64,000 nucleotides of DNA from Verrucomicrobiaceae bacterium UBA1938. GTDB taxonomy: Bacteria > Verrucomicrobiota > Verrucomicrobiia > Verrucomicrobiales > Verrucomicrobiaceae. The stretch covers positions 216,414-280,413 of the forward strand of contig DDFC01000020.1 in NCBI GenBank assembly GCA_002336895.1. Direction: 5' to 3'. Below, one piece after another: positions 8,453 to 16,683 of this stretch (positions within the stretch are counted from its first letter, which is position 1; every line of letters starts with the position of its first letter). Both the position numbers and the translations under genes were made by a program. A model generated the notes under the pieces. The model saw only the letters and a list, made by a program, of their open reading frames with translations. It was not told the origin of the DNA and ran no database searches.

Positions 8453-9892
8453 TTCCAGCTTCTGCCGCCGGGCAAAGAAGACGCGCGCGCTCTCCATCAC
8501 GCCGTAGGCGGTCTCCTGCGGAGTGAGCTCGGCGGTCTGGATGCGGAGATCGGCCAGACCTTTGTAGAGTGGTTTGCGCTCATTGAGCAGGCGCTCCAGC
8601 TTGGCCTTGGGATCTTCCTCGCCATTGAGCAGCGGGCGGTTGTTGTTGGCGGCGGTACGGCGGGCGAGGCGCTCGGGATCGGCGTCCAGCCAGACGATGT
8701 AGCCGAGATGGCGCAGGATGGCGAGATTGCGCGGCTGGGTGACGATGCCGCCACCGGTGGCGATGACGCAGCCTCTTTTTCCCAAAAGGGAGCGCAGTGC
8801 GGCGGACTCATGCAGGCGGAAGGCGGCCTCTCCCTCTGTGGCGAAGATGTCCGGGATGCTTTTCCTGGCGGTGTCCACGATGAGGTGATCCGTGTCCACA
8901 ATCTGGAAGCCGATCATCTGCGCCACGATGCGGCCCACGGTTGTTTTGCCGGAGCCCATCAGGCCGATAAGCACGATGTTGGGCTGGCGGTGCAGGGGGA
9001 CTTCTCCGCCATTCTGCACGAGGCTGAGGATGGAGGCGGCGAGCTCGGGGTCGTCCCGCAGCGCATCAAAGTAGCTGGCGTAGCGCGGCGTCCAGCCGGT
9101 GGCGTGCAGCTTGGTGTTGGAGACGCGTTTGTGGCTCCAGCCGCGCTTGCGCGCGGGGTCTGGCCCGCGTGTGCCGGGCAGCTTCATGCCAAAGAGGGTG
9201 CACAGCCTTTCGAGGCACTGCCGCTGGGTCATCTGCGCGTCATCCACCACATTGTAGATGCCGCCCAGACGGTTCGTCACGAGATGCACGAGGGCGGCTG
9301 CAGCATCATCGGCATGGATTTGATTGAGGATGCGTCCCTGGCCGTTGTTTCCCTCGATGGCGGCTTTTCCTTCGAGCAGATTTTTGAGCAGAAAGGAGCG
9401 GCCCGGACCATAGATGCCAGCGAGGCGGGCCACGGCACCTTTGGCAAAGAGAGCGATTTTTTCCGCCTCGCGCAGCAGACGGCCGGTGTCGCGGTCGGGA
9501 TCGGCAAAGCTGTTTTCATCCACCGTTTCGCCATTTACCTGAGGGTACACGCTGGTGCTGCTGGTGTAGAGCGGGAATGCGTTTGGAAATGCGGTGGTGA
9601 GATGCCGCATGCCGTCCACATAGACCGTCTGGTACATCTCAGCACCGCCACGGCTGGAGCTGGCGCAGTGGATGATGGCATCCACGCTGTCAGCGCGGAG
9701 TTTCTGAGCCAGGGCGCTGACGGCGGCGCTGCTGGAAACATCGCACGGCTCCGTGCGCCAGGGCCTGGCGGCGGCAAGGCGTGCTGCCGACTCCGGCGAG
9801 TGGGTGAGCCCGATGACCTCATGCCCGGCGGCATGAAGGAGATCTGCGGCGCGTTCGCCGACAAATCCACATCCTGCGACGATCACCTTCAT
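8438..9892 (-). CDS. Fusion: NAD(P)-dependent SDR-like protein + shikimate kinase
   Basis: This 484-residue protein joins two domains. Residues 1-295 are an extended-SDR epimerase-like fold of the YeeZ type: VIVAGCGFVGERAADLL (nucleotide binding), TSSTSVYPQ and IHADDAAAALVHL; the usual YxxxK is not obvious. Residues 304-484 form a complete shikimate kinase: Walker A GLMGSGKTT (310-318), DTDHLI, the GGG motif at 380-382 and NRPLL. The kinase half phosphorylates shikimate in aromatic amino acid synthesis. The frame is continuous with no stop or gap between halves. It overlaps the upstream amidase gene by four bases. The role of the SDR half is unknown. Confidence 0.88.
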   Translation of the reverse strand: MKVIVAGCGFVGERAADLLHAAGHEVIGLTHSPESAARLAAARPWRTEPCDVSSSAAVSALAQKLRADSVDAIIHCASSSRGGAEMYQTVYVDGMRHLTTAFPNAFPLYTSSTSVYPQVNGETVDENSFADPDRDTGRLLREAEKIALFAKGAVARLAGIYGPGRSFLLKNLLEGKAAIEGNNGQGRILNQIHADDAAAALVHLVTNRLGGIYNVVDDAQMTQRQCLERLCTLFGMKLPGTRGPDPARKRGWSHKRVSNTKLHATGWTPRYASYFDALRDDPELAASILSLVQNGGEVPLHRQPNIVLIGLMGSGKTTVGRIVAQMIGFQIVDTDHLIVDTARKSIPDIFATEGEAAFRLHESAALRSLLGKRGCVIATGGGIVTQPRNLAILRHLGYIVWLDADPERLARRTAANNNRPLLNGEEDPKAKLERLLNERKPLYKGLADLRIQTAELTPQETAYGVMESARVFFARRQKLESAGG

Positions 9893-11313
9893 AGCGGGCG
9901 GTTTTTCTGGTAGTAGGTCACGAGCCCGCTGACCACGCCCTGAACGTAGTCCTCGATGGCACTGGACTGCAGGCGGCCCCCGATGAGGGTGCGACCGATG
10001 AAGTGGCCGCGCAGCAGGCGGCGGTAGGTTTCCTCGTGGTTCATCACATACGGCTCCAGATAGATCACGGGGCAGTCGTAGATGCGGTTGGCCAGCAGGT
10101 TTCGTGCATAGACATAGGCGTTGTTTCCGACGTGGCGTGCATTGGGCGTGGTGTAAACATAGGCCGGCAGGCCGGTGCTCAGGCGCATGCCATTGGCCAC
10201 GGCCTCCGCCAGAGGCAGCTCCTCCTGGTGCGTGCGTGAAAAGACGCGGTTGAGCATTTCAAAGCGCACGTCCTGCTGCTCCAGCTCCATGGGGGAGTAG
10301 CAGCCGTTGATGAGCACATGCATGTGGTTCATGGGGGAGAACTGCGGGCTTTTGGCATCGCCCCAGGATTCGGCGTTGAAGTGCAGGCAAACCACGAGGT
10401 CGGGCTTGATTGTCTCATTCACCTTTTTGCCGCGCGCATGGATCTCACTGACGCGGTAGAAGAGCTTCTCGCTCTGCCACTGCACGGTGAGGATCTTGGC
10501 GTCTCCGGTCAGGCCGTTGTAGCTTTCCTGCGCCTGCGGGAATCCGGATTCGGTGAGGAGCTGGCGCGCAGGTACGATGAAGTCGGCTGGGCGCTGCGGA
10601 GTCACTGGCTCGGGACGGTCGCGCACCAGGGAGACGTAGGCGCCCAGGGCCTTGAGACGTTCCGCCAGCACCTGGGCGGTGGTCAGGGTCAGATCTCCCT
10701 CCTGAATGGACTCGTTTGGAGCGAAGCTCAGAAAGCGCTCCTCCATCTGCGCGTAGCCACCCCCGATGTGGCCGGGATCGATCGCGATGTGGATGTCGCT
10801 GAGCAGCGGGCGGCCTTTGAGCGGCGGCATTTCGGCGGCAGCACGCCAGGTGCGGCTGCTCTGGGACGGCGACTCGGAGCGGCTGGCGAAGGCGACGCGT
10901 GCCTCAGGCTTGAGCGGGTCGCCGGTCTGAATGACGACGCCATCGACATCGAGCTTCCATGGCGGCAGGAAGGGGGAGTTGTCTGAATAGACGTCCTTGA
11001 TGGCGGCCTCGAACTCGGCGCGGGAGAGGGTTTGGTGAAAGGACTGCAGCTTGAGCCAGTCCGGCTTGGTGCCCAGGGGGCTCACGCGGTCCCAGCGGGG
11101 AGCGGGAGGTGGCGGGGGCGTGGTTGCAGGATCGGGTATTGGAGTGGCCGGTGCTGGAGTGGCGGGCGGCTGACCGGGCGTGACCTCTGCGGGAGTGGCA
11201 GGAGCGGTGGCGGCTGGCGCGGGCACAATCGTCTGCGCCAGGCCCTGCGTCACCCAAGCGGACGCGAGCATGGCCTGCAGCGAGCAGCGGCACAGCATTC
11301 GTTTCATCATCAT
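9889..11313 (-). CDS. N-acetylmuramoyl-L-alanine amidase (Amidase_3-like)
   Basis: This 474-residue exported protein has a signal peptide (after a run of three Met) ending near QGLAQ, then a Pro/Ala/Thr-rich stretch (about residues 30-80). The C-terminal zinc amidase domain begins HIAIDPGHIGGGYAQME with the first His ligand and continues to VVCLHFNAESW with a second. It should cleave the bond between MurNAc and L-Ala in peptidoglycan. The Pro-rich linker may span the periplasm or bind wall. The SDR-shikimate kinase gene overlaps its 3-prime end by four bases. Family assignment is good, though the domain is longer than typical AmiC. Confidence 0.82.
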   Translation of the reverse strand: MMMKRMLCRCSLQAMLASAWVTQGLAQTIVPAPAATAPATPAEVTPGQPPATPAPATPIPDPATTPPPPPAPRWDRVSPLGTKPDWLKLQSFHQTLSRAEFEAAIKDVYSDNSPFLPPWKLDVDGVVIQTGDPLKPEARVAFASRSESPSQSSRTWRAAAEMPPLKGRPLLSDIHIAIDPGHIGGGYAQMEERFLSFAPNESIQEGDLTLTTAQVLAERLKALGAYVSLVRDRPEPVTPQRPADFIVPARQLLTESGFPQAQESYNGLTGDAKILTVQWQSEKLFYRVSEIHARGKKVNETIKPDLVVCLHFNAESWGDAKSPQFSPMNHMHVLINGCYSPMELEQQDVRFEMLNRVFSRTHQEELPLAEAVANGMRLSTGLPAYVYTTPNARHVGNNAYVYARNLLANRIYDCPVIYLEPYVMNHEETYRRLLRGHFIGRTLIGGRLQSSAIEDYVQGVVSGLVTYYQKNRPL

Positions 11314-11369
11314 ATTATGTGCATCCTAGACTTGATCCCCGGCTTCATCATCTACTAAGTAGCGCCACG

Positions 11370-12191
11370 ATGAATGACAACACGGCTGACAGCGCGGACG
11401 GACTCTTTCGGCTGCTTTTTCTCGGGGATGTGGTGGGCGAGCCGGGGCGCAAGGCGGTCTCCGTGCTGCTGCCGCTGCTGAAGGAGGAGCTGAAGCTCGA
11501 CTTCATCGTGGTGAACGGGGAAAACTCTGCCGGAGGCCGCGGCATCACGCCCAAGATCGCCATCAGCCTGATGCGCGCCGGCGCGGCGGTGGTGACCAGC
11601 GGGGACCACATCTGGGACCAGAAGGAGATCGTGCCCTACCTGGGCGATGAGCCGCGCATGCTGCGCCCGCTGAACTACCCCGCAGGCACGCCCGGCAGCG
11701 GCTACGTGGTGCTGGAGTCGAAGAAGTGCAAGGTGGCCGTGGTGAACCTGCAGGGCCGCACCTTCATGAACCAGCAGCTGGACAATCCTTTCCCCGCCAT
11801 CCTCGCCTGCGTGGAAAAGCTGCGGGAGGAAACCCCGGTGATCTTCGTGGACTTCCACGCCGAGGCCACCAGCGAGAAAGTGGCCATGGGCTGGCATCTG
11901 GATGGCAAGGTGTCCGCCGTCGTCGGTACCCATACGCATGTGCCCACGGCTGACGAGCGCGTGCTGCCGAAGGGCACCGCCTTTCAAAGTGATGCCGGCA
12001 TGTGCGGCCCGATGGACAGCGTGATCGGCAGCCAGATCGAGCCGGTGCTGGAGCGTTTTCACACCATGATGCCCACACGGTTTGGCGTGGGGCGTGGGGC
12101 CGTGCGGCTGAATGGTGCGCTGATCACGATTGATCCCGCCACGGGCAAGGCGCTGAGCATTGAGCGCGTGGCGCGCACGTGGCATGACTAG
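11370..12191 (+). CDS. YmdB-family metallophosphoesterase
   Basis: This protein of about 273 residues matches the TIGR00282/YmdB family: LLFLGDVVGEPGRKAV, FIVVNGENSAGGRGITPK, VTSGDHIWDQKEI and VVGTHTHVPTADERVL place the dinuclear-metal ligands (D, N, H residues). Bacillus YmdB is a 2-prime,3-prime-cAMP phosphodiesterase that influences biofilm and motility. C-terminal FHTMMPTRFGVG is also conserved. The ATG at 11370 fits; the frame open further upstream (from 11319) lies in the divergent promoter region. The amidase starts 56 bp upstream in the opposite direction, so the two share a promoter region. Confidence 0.9.
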   Translation: MNDNTADSADGLFRLLFLGDVVGEPGRKAVSVLLPLLKEELKLDFIVVNGENSAGGRGITPKIAISLMRAGAAVVTSGDHIWDQKEIVPYLGDEPRMLRPLNYPAGTPGSGYVVLESKKCKVAVVNLQGRTFMNQQLDNPFPAILACVEKLREETPVIFVDFHAEATSEKVAMGWHLDGKVSAVVGTHTHVPTADERVLPKGTAFQSDAGMCGPMDSVIGSQIEPVLERFHTMMPTRFGVGRGAVRLNGALITIDPATGKALSIERVARTWHD

Positions 12192-12275
12192 AGTGCAGCT
12201 TACGCGATGCCTTCGCGCCATGGCATAGGAACAGCCAGCTCTTGCCAGCCTGCGGTTGATGAACGAATAGTAGTT

Positions 12276-12560
12276 ATGAACACCCTGGAGACTGACATCG
12301 AGATCGCCGCCGATGGCAGTGTGAAGCTGCTGTCGCCCCTGCCAGCCTGGCTGAAACCAGGGCGTATGCATGCGGTGATGATGCTGAAGGCCGTCCATGG
12401 CAAGCGACAACCGCCGACGGCGACACCGGAAATGCTCTTGAAACGGCGGGAGGCATACCAGGAGCTGCGTGAGATGGGCGGATTGAGCGACGTCATTCCT
12501 GATCCGGCGGTCTGGCAGCGCGAACTGAGGCAGGATCGAGTCATGCCCGGCAGGGAGTAA
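12276..12560 (+). CDS. Putative VapB-like antitoxin
   Basis: This 94-residue protein lies 3 bp upstream of a PIN-domain gene, which is the main reason to call it an antitoxin. It begins with a short beta-rich segment (TDIEIAADGSVKLLSPLPAWLKPG) that could form a swapped-hairpin-like strand pair, then a helical charged tail (MLLKRREAYQELREM) expected to bind the toxin. I start it at the ATG at 12276. No close family is recognised, so the assignment rests on size, charge and position. Confidence 0.65.
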   Translation: MNTLETDIEIAADGSVKLLSPLPAWLKPGRMHAVMMLKAVHGKRQPPTATPEMLLKRREAYQELREMGGLSDVIPDPAVWQRELRQDRVMPGRE

Positions 12561-12563
12561 GCC

Positions 12564-12944
12564 ATGGTGTGTGACAGCAATGTTCTCATCTACGCCGCCG
12601 AACCGGGCGATGTACTTTGCCTGCCTTTTGTGCAAAGGGCGGATGCTTTGATTGCGAGCGTGTCACGCATTGAAGTGCTGGGTTTCCCGCGCTTCGATTT
12701 ATTGCCCCAAGAACGAAAGGACAGGCTGGAGGTGATCATTGCATCCTCGGTCGAAGTGCCGTTGGACGATGAGATTATCCGGCGCTCGATCCAATTGCGC
12801 AGGCAGAAGAAAATGAGTCTGGCAGATTCAATCATTGCCGCCACTGCGCTGGAGTACGACGTGCCGCTGGTCACTCGAAACGAGGCGGATTTCAAACACA
12901 TCACTGAGCTGACGGTTATCAATCCATTTGCAGCACAGGCCTGA
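12564..12944 (+). CDS. PIN-domain toxin (VapC-like ribonuclease)
   Basis: This 126-residue protein has PIN-domain acidic residues in order: D4 in VCDSNVLIY, an E in SRIEVLGF, D in MSLADSIIAATALEYDVPLVT and D in RNEADFKHI. VapC toxins are magnesium-dependent endoribonucleases that cleave tRNA or rRNA. It sits three bases after the putative antitoxin gene, as expected for a type II toxin-antitoxin pair. The gene ends 7 bp from the convergent caspase-like gene. Confidence 0.85.
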   Translation: MVCDSNVLIYAAEPGDVLCLPFVQRADALIASVSRIEVLGFPRFDLLPQERKDRLEVIIASSVEVPLDDEIIRRSIQLRRQKKMSLADSIIAATALEYDVPLVTRNEADFKHITELTVINPFAAQA

Positions 12945-12951
12945 TGGGAGC

Positions 12952-14382
12952 CTACTTGAGTTTGGCCAGCGCCTCCTCAGCGAGCTTGCGGGCTTTGAGC
13001 TGCTTGTACTTGGGGCTCGCGGCTTCAGTGAAATCGGCTTTTGCTTCGCTGGTGTTGCCGAGGGCCAGATGGGCGCGGCCGCGATTGTAGCGGATGTAGG
13101 AATCCTCGGGCGTGAGGGGAAGGGCGGCGTTGTAGGCATCGAGCGCTTCATCGGCACGGTCGAGTAGAAGAAGAGCATCTCCACGGCGGTTCAGGGTTTT
13201 GGCGGTGAAGGGTATCTTTTGGGCGTGATCGGGTGGCAGGCATTCGCGCAGAGCTTTGAGGAGGAGTTCGCAGGTGGCGGCGCTGGACTCGACGGCTGGA
13301 GATGACTGTGTGGCGTCTTTGAGATCGTCCTTCACGTGATCCAGCAGCACTTCGATGGGCTCGACGGCGTAGTCGCCGGGGCCTTTGGCCTGAGCCAGTT
13401 GTTGGAGACCTTCGAGGCACTCCGCTGCTTTGCCGGCCTTGGCCAGTTTCATGAGAGCAGTCAGGGTGGGCAAGGCGGGTGCGGGTGTTGGTGCCGGAGG
13501 CGCAGGTGGTGGTGTGGGTTCTGGCACGGGCAGTGCAGCAGGAGGCATGGCCGCAGGAGTGGGTGCGGCTGCGACAGCGGGCTGACCGGCGAGGTAGATG
13601 TCATCTCCCACGAGGCGGGAATATTCGGCGGGAATCTGTCCGCCATTGGAACGCTCCAGCACGCCAGCACGGGTGCGCTTGAAGACCTGCTCCACGGTGA
13701 GGCCGGGTGTGCGCAGGTGCTTGAGCAGTTCCTCGGTGTAGAGCCCATTGGTGCCATCGCCATCCAGCGCGGTTTGTCCGGCATCGGTGGCAAAGGCGAT
13801 GAGCGATCCCGCAGGCGGTTTCATCTCACTGAGGCCGCCGGGGCTGATCGCATCGCGGGTGCGGCCGGTGCGTGCCACGGCGGTGGTGCGGCAGGCGTCG
13901 AGAATGACGAGGTTGCAACGAGCACCGGCGGTCTTCATGTCCGCCACGGCCTGCTCGACATTGAAGAGCTTGGTCTCCGCCAGCAGGCGCAGCGTCACAT
14001 CATCGGCACCTTCGGGCGAGTAACCGGACTTCACTGGCAGCAGGTAGTTGGAGCCTGCTACAGAGATGCCATGGCCTGCATAGTAAAACAGGCCCACCTC
14101 AGCGCCGGTCAGCGTGGCGCGGAACTCCACCACGGCCTTCAGCAGCTGATCGCGGGTGACGTCGTGCTTTTCGATCACGGCAAATCCGAGATCGCGCAGG
14201 GTTTTGGCCACGGCTTTGGCGTCGTTGGCCGTGTTGCGCAGCGGGCCCACGGCGGCTTCGTATTTGGCATTGCCGATGACGAGGGCTGTGCGCTCGGCGG
14301 GCGTGGGCGCGGCAGCGGCGTGCGGGGAAAACAACGCCAGCAGCAGGCACAGGCAGCCGGTGTGGAATATGCGGGAGGGCAT
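12952..14382 (-). CDS. Caspase-like (C14/metacaspase) protease with TPR tail
   Basis: This exported protein of about 476 residues starts with a signal peptide (PSRIFHTGCLCLLLALFSP...AAAA). The caspase p20-like domain spans about residues 30-250: RTALVIGNAKYEAAVGPLRN, the catalytic His in FYYAGHG (H104) and the catalytic Cys in VILDACRTT (C164). A Pro/Ala-rich linker follows (about 265-325), then a helical region with TPR-like repeats (GDALLLLDRADEALDAYNAAL). Proteases of this type cut after basic or acidic residues; the bacterial role is usually unknown. I use the ATG at 14382; a TTG lies five codons upstream. It faces an NlpC/P60-like lipoprotein gene divergently. Confidence 0.88.
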   Translation of the reverse strand: MPSRIFHTGCLCLLLALFSPHAAAAPTPAERTALVIGNAKYEAAVGPLRNTANDAKAVAKTLRDLGFAVIEKHDVTRDQLLKAVVEFRATLTGAEVGLFYYAGHGISVAGSNYLLPVKSGYSPEGADDVTLRLLAETKLFNVEQAVADMKTAGARCNLVILDACRTTAVARTGRTRDAISPGGLSEMKPPAGSLIAFATDAGQTALDGDGTNGLYTEELLKHLRTPGLTVEQVFKRTRAGVLERSNGGQIPAEYSRLVGDDIYLAGQPAVAAAPTPAAMPPAALPVPEPTPPPAPPAPTPAPALPTLTALMKLAKAGKAAECLEGLQQLAQAKGPGDYAVEPIEVLLDHVKDDLKDATQSSPAVESSAATCELLLKALRECLPPDHAQKIPFTAKTLNRRGDALLLLDRADEALDAYNAALPLTPEDSYIRYNRGRAHLALGNTSEAKADFTEAASPKYKQLKARKLAEEALAKLK

Positions 14383-14475
14383 GGGTGCAGTCTGCAAACG
14401 ACTGCGCGCTGGTCAACTCGATGAGCAGCTTAAGCAATTGGTTGAACTGTTTTGCGCAGCCCGCATCATCCGCCG

Positions 14476-15315
14476 ATGATGCGCGCCCTTTCTGTCCTGA
14501 TGCTGCTCCTCGCGGGCTGTGAGTCGATGTCGAAGATGAAGCAGGCTGCCGAGCCGCAGCTCATACCGGGAGATCCCACTGCGCCGTCGCAGGTGACGCC
14601 GGGCGAGGCGATGAAAATTGCGCAGGCGTTTACGGATCACCCCTGGAGGCCGTTTGCGCGCAACATCCTGCATGGGAAGGACAAGGCGGGTGTGCTCGTC
14701 AACACACCGGACGTGACCCATGAGCCGGGCCAAGACCGCAAAGGCTGGTGGGTGCCGGGAGAGGTGAACACAGGCATACCCTACAAGTGGGGCGGCTATG
14801 ATGATCCGGCTTCTTTTGATCTGGCGATCGCCAATGGAAACGCGGGTGGCGATGTGTCGTCTCCGGAAAAACGTCGTGCTGACAATGCGGCTGTGAGCGC
14901 CCAGGCGGCGGGAGTGGACTGCTCGGGCTTTGTCTCGCGCTGCCTCAAGCTGCCGACTGCGCACGACACCAGCCAGCTGCCCGCCGTGTGCGCCGAGCTG
15001 CCCAGCGCGCAAGACCTGCAGCCGGGGGATGTGCTTAACATCCCGCACCGCCATGTGGTGCTCTGCGCGGGGTGGTTTGATCCGCAGCACACCTGGATCT
15101 ACTACTATGAAACCGGTGGCGGCCCCGACTACTGGAAGCCCGGGCTGAAGCAGGCGCCGCTGGATGCGCTGCTGGCGCTAGGCTACAAGCCGATGCGATA
15201 CAAGGGCATGGCATATGAGCAGGTGCCGAGCGGCAAGCAGCCGAAGGAAGTGCTGACACGCGCGGTCAAAGCGAAAGCGACGGTGGTGACGAACCCAACC
15301 GTGGGCGAGCCGTAA
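14476..15315 (+). CDS. Lipoprotein with NlpC/P60-like cysteine peptidase features
   Basis: This protein of about 279 residues has a lipoprotein signal peptide with lipobox LLAGC (Cys about residue 15), so it should be anchored in a membrane. The middle contains AAGVDCSGFVSRCLKLP, resembling the NlpC/P60 catalytic Cys motif, followed by LQPGDVLNIPHRHVVLCAGW, resembling the conserved PGDL and catalytic His region. Such enzymes hydrolyse D-Glu-diaminopimelate bonds in peptidoglycan peptides. The divergence from classic family members is large, so the fold call is probable. Two adjacent ATG codons at 14476 and 14479 could start it. Confidence 0.7.
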   Translation: MMRALSVLMLLLAGCESMSKMKQAAEPQLIPGDPTAPSQVTPGEAMKIAQAFTDHPWRPFARNILHGKDKAGVLVNTPDVTHEPGQDRKGWWVPGEVNTGIPYKWGGYDDPASFDLAIANGNAGGDVSSPEKRRADNAAVSAQAAGVDCSGFVSRCLKLPTAHDTSQLPAVCAELPSAQDLQPGDVLNIPHRHVVLCAGWFDPQHTWIYYYETGGGPDYWKPGLKQAPLDALLALGYKPMRYKGMAYEQVPSGKQPKEVLTRAVKAKATVVTNPTVGEP

Positions 15316-15388
15316 CAGCGAGGATGTGGTTTGAAGAGTTGACGCCACCGCATGTCACGTGACAGCATGCGCGCCTTCCCGACCCACC

Positions 15389-16663
15389 ATGGATTCCACA
15401 CTCCAACCCTCCCGCACCCGCTACGGCGTGATCGTTTTCGCCGTGCTGCTCGGCATCATTCATTACATCGACCGGGTGTGCATTTCCAAGGGGCGGCCCT
15501 TCATCCAGCATGATCTGGGATTTGATGACACACAGATGGGCTATGTGTTTTCGGCATTCACCCTGGCGTATGCGCTGTTTGAGATTCCTGGCGGATGGCT
15601 CGGGGACAAGTGGGGGCCGCGGCGTGTGCTGCTGCGAGTGGTGATGTTTTGGAGCGTATTCACGGCAGCGACTGGCTACGCCTGGAATCTGGCGTCGATG
15701 ACAGTGTGCCGGTTTTTGTTTGGTGCCGGCGAGGCGGGCGGGTTTCCAAACATCGCCAAGATGTTCAGCGTGTGGCTGCCGGAGCGTGAGCATGGTGTGG
15801 CGCAGGGCATCACCTGGATGGCGGCCCGCTGGGGCGGGGCCTTTACCCCGCTGCTGGTGGTATGGATTTTGGGCTTTGTGAGCTGGCGGAACACCTTCGT
15901 GCTCTTTGCGGGACTGGGGGTGGTCTGGGCGGTGTGTTTCTACCTATGGTTCCGTGACAATCCGAAGGACCACAAGGGAGTGAATGCGGCGGAATGCGCG
16001 CTGCTGGAGGAAGCCCAGAAAAACCTGAGTGGCGGGCACGCATCGATCCCGTGGAAGCGGCTGCTCACGACCAAGTCGGTGCTGCTGCTGTGGCTGTATT
16101 ACTTCTGCATCAGCTACGTGTGGTACTTCTACATCACCTGGATGCCGAAATACATGGAGCTGGAACTGAAGATGGACATGAAGGACACATGGACTTCGAT
16201 CCTGAACGGCCTGCCTCTGTTCCTGGGGGGCATCGGGTGTTTCATCGGAGGTGTCGTGGCACGGCGCATGGCGGCCAAATCCGGCAGCCTGAGCAAGGCG
16301 CGGCGCACGCTGGGGGTGATGGGCATGCTGGCCGCAGGCGGCATGATCGTGCTGGCCACGCTGATGAAAAATCCCGTGTATGCCATGCTGGCGCTGGGCT
16401 TCTCCGGTTTCTTCAATGACCTGTCCATGCCGGGCGCGTGGGGTGCCTGCATGGAGGTGGGTGGCAAGCTGGCGGGCTCTGTCTCCGGCAGCATGAACAT
16501 GGTCGGCAACCTGGGTGGTGCGCTGGGCGGAGTGGCGGTGCCGTGGCTGATGAACCTCATGAATCAGAGCTGGGACAAGGTGCTGTATGTCGCAGCCTTC
16601 ACGTACGTGATCGCAGCGGTGTGCTGGATGTTCATCGACAGCGATGACCGGCTCGAAGAGTAG
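15389..16663 (+). CDS. MFS transporter, anion:cation symporter-like
   Basis: This carrier of about 424 residues has 12 predicted membrane segments and typical major-facilitator loops: GGWLGDKWGPRRVLLRV between helices 2 and 3. The N-terminal YGVIVFAVLLGIIHYIDRVCIS resembles the ACS family (glucarate, galactonate and hexuronate carriers). It likely imports an organic acid or sugar acid across the cytoplasmic membrane with protons. No catabolic genes lie next to it, so the substrate is unknown. I use the ATG at 15389. The TPR gene converges 20 bp beyond its stop. Confidence 0.88.
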   Translation: MDSTLQPSRTRYGVIVFAVLLGIIHYIDRVCISKGRPFIQHDLGFDDTQMGYVFSAFTLAYALFEIPGGWLGDKWGPRRVLLRVVMFWSVFTAATGYAWNLASMTVCRFLFGAGEAGGFPNIAKMFSVWLPEREHGVAQGITWMAARWGGAFTPLLVVWILGFVSWRNTFVLFAGLGVVWAVCFYLWFRDNPKDHKGVNAAECALLEEAQKNLSGGHASIPWKRLLTTKSVLLLWLYYFCISYVWYFYITWMPKYMELELKMDMKDTWTSILNGLPLFLGGIGCFIGGVVARRMAAKSGSLSKARRTLGVMGMLAAGGMIVLATLMKNPVYAMLALGFSGFFNDLSMPGAWGACMEVGGKLAGSVSGSMNMVGNLGGALGGVAVPWLMNLMNQSWDKVLYVAAFTYVIAAVCWMFIDSDDRLEE

Positions 16664-16683
16664 TCGCCGGATCGTTTCGAGAT

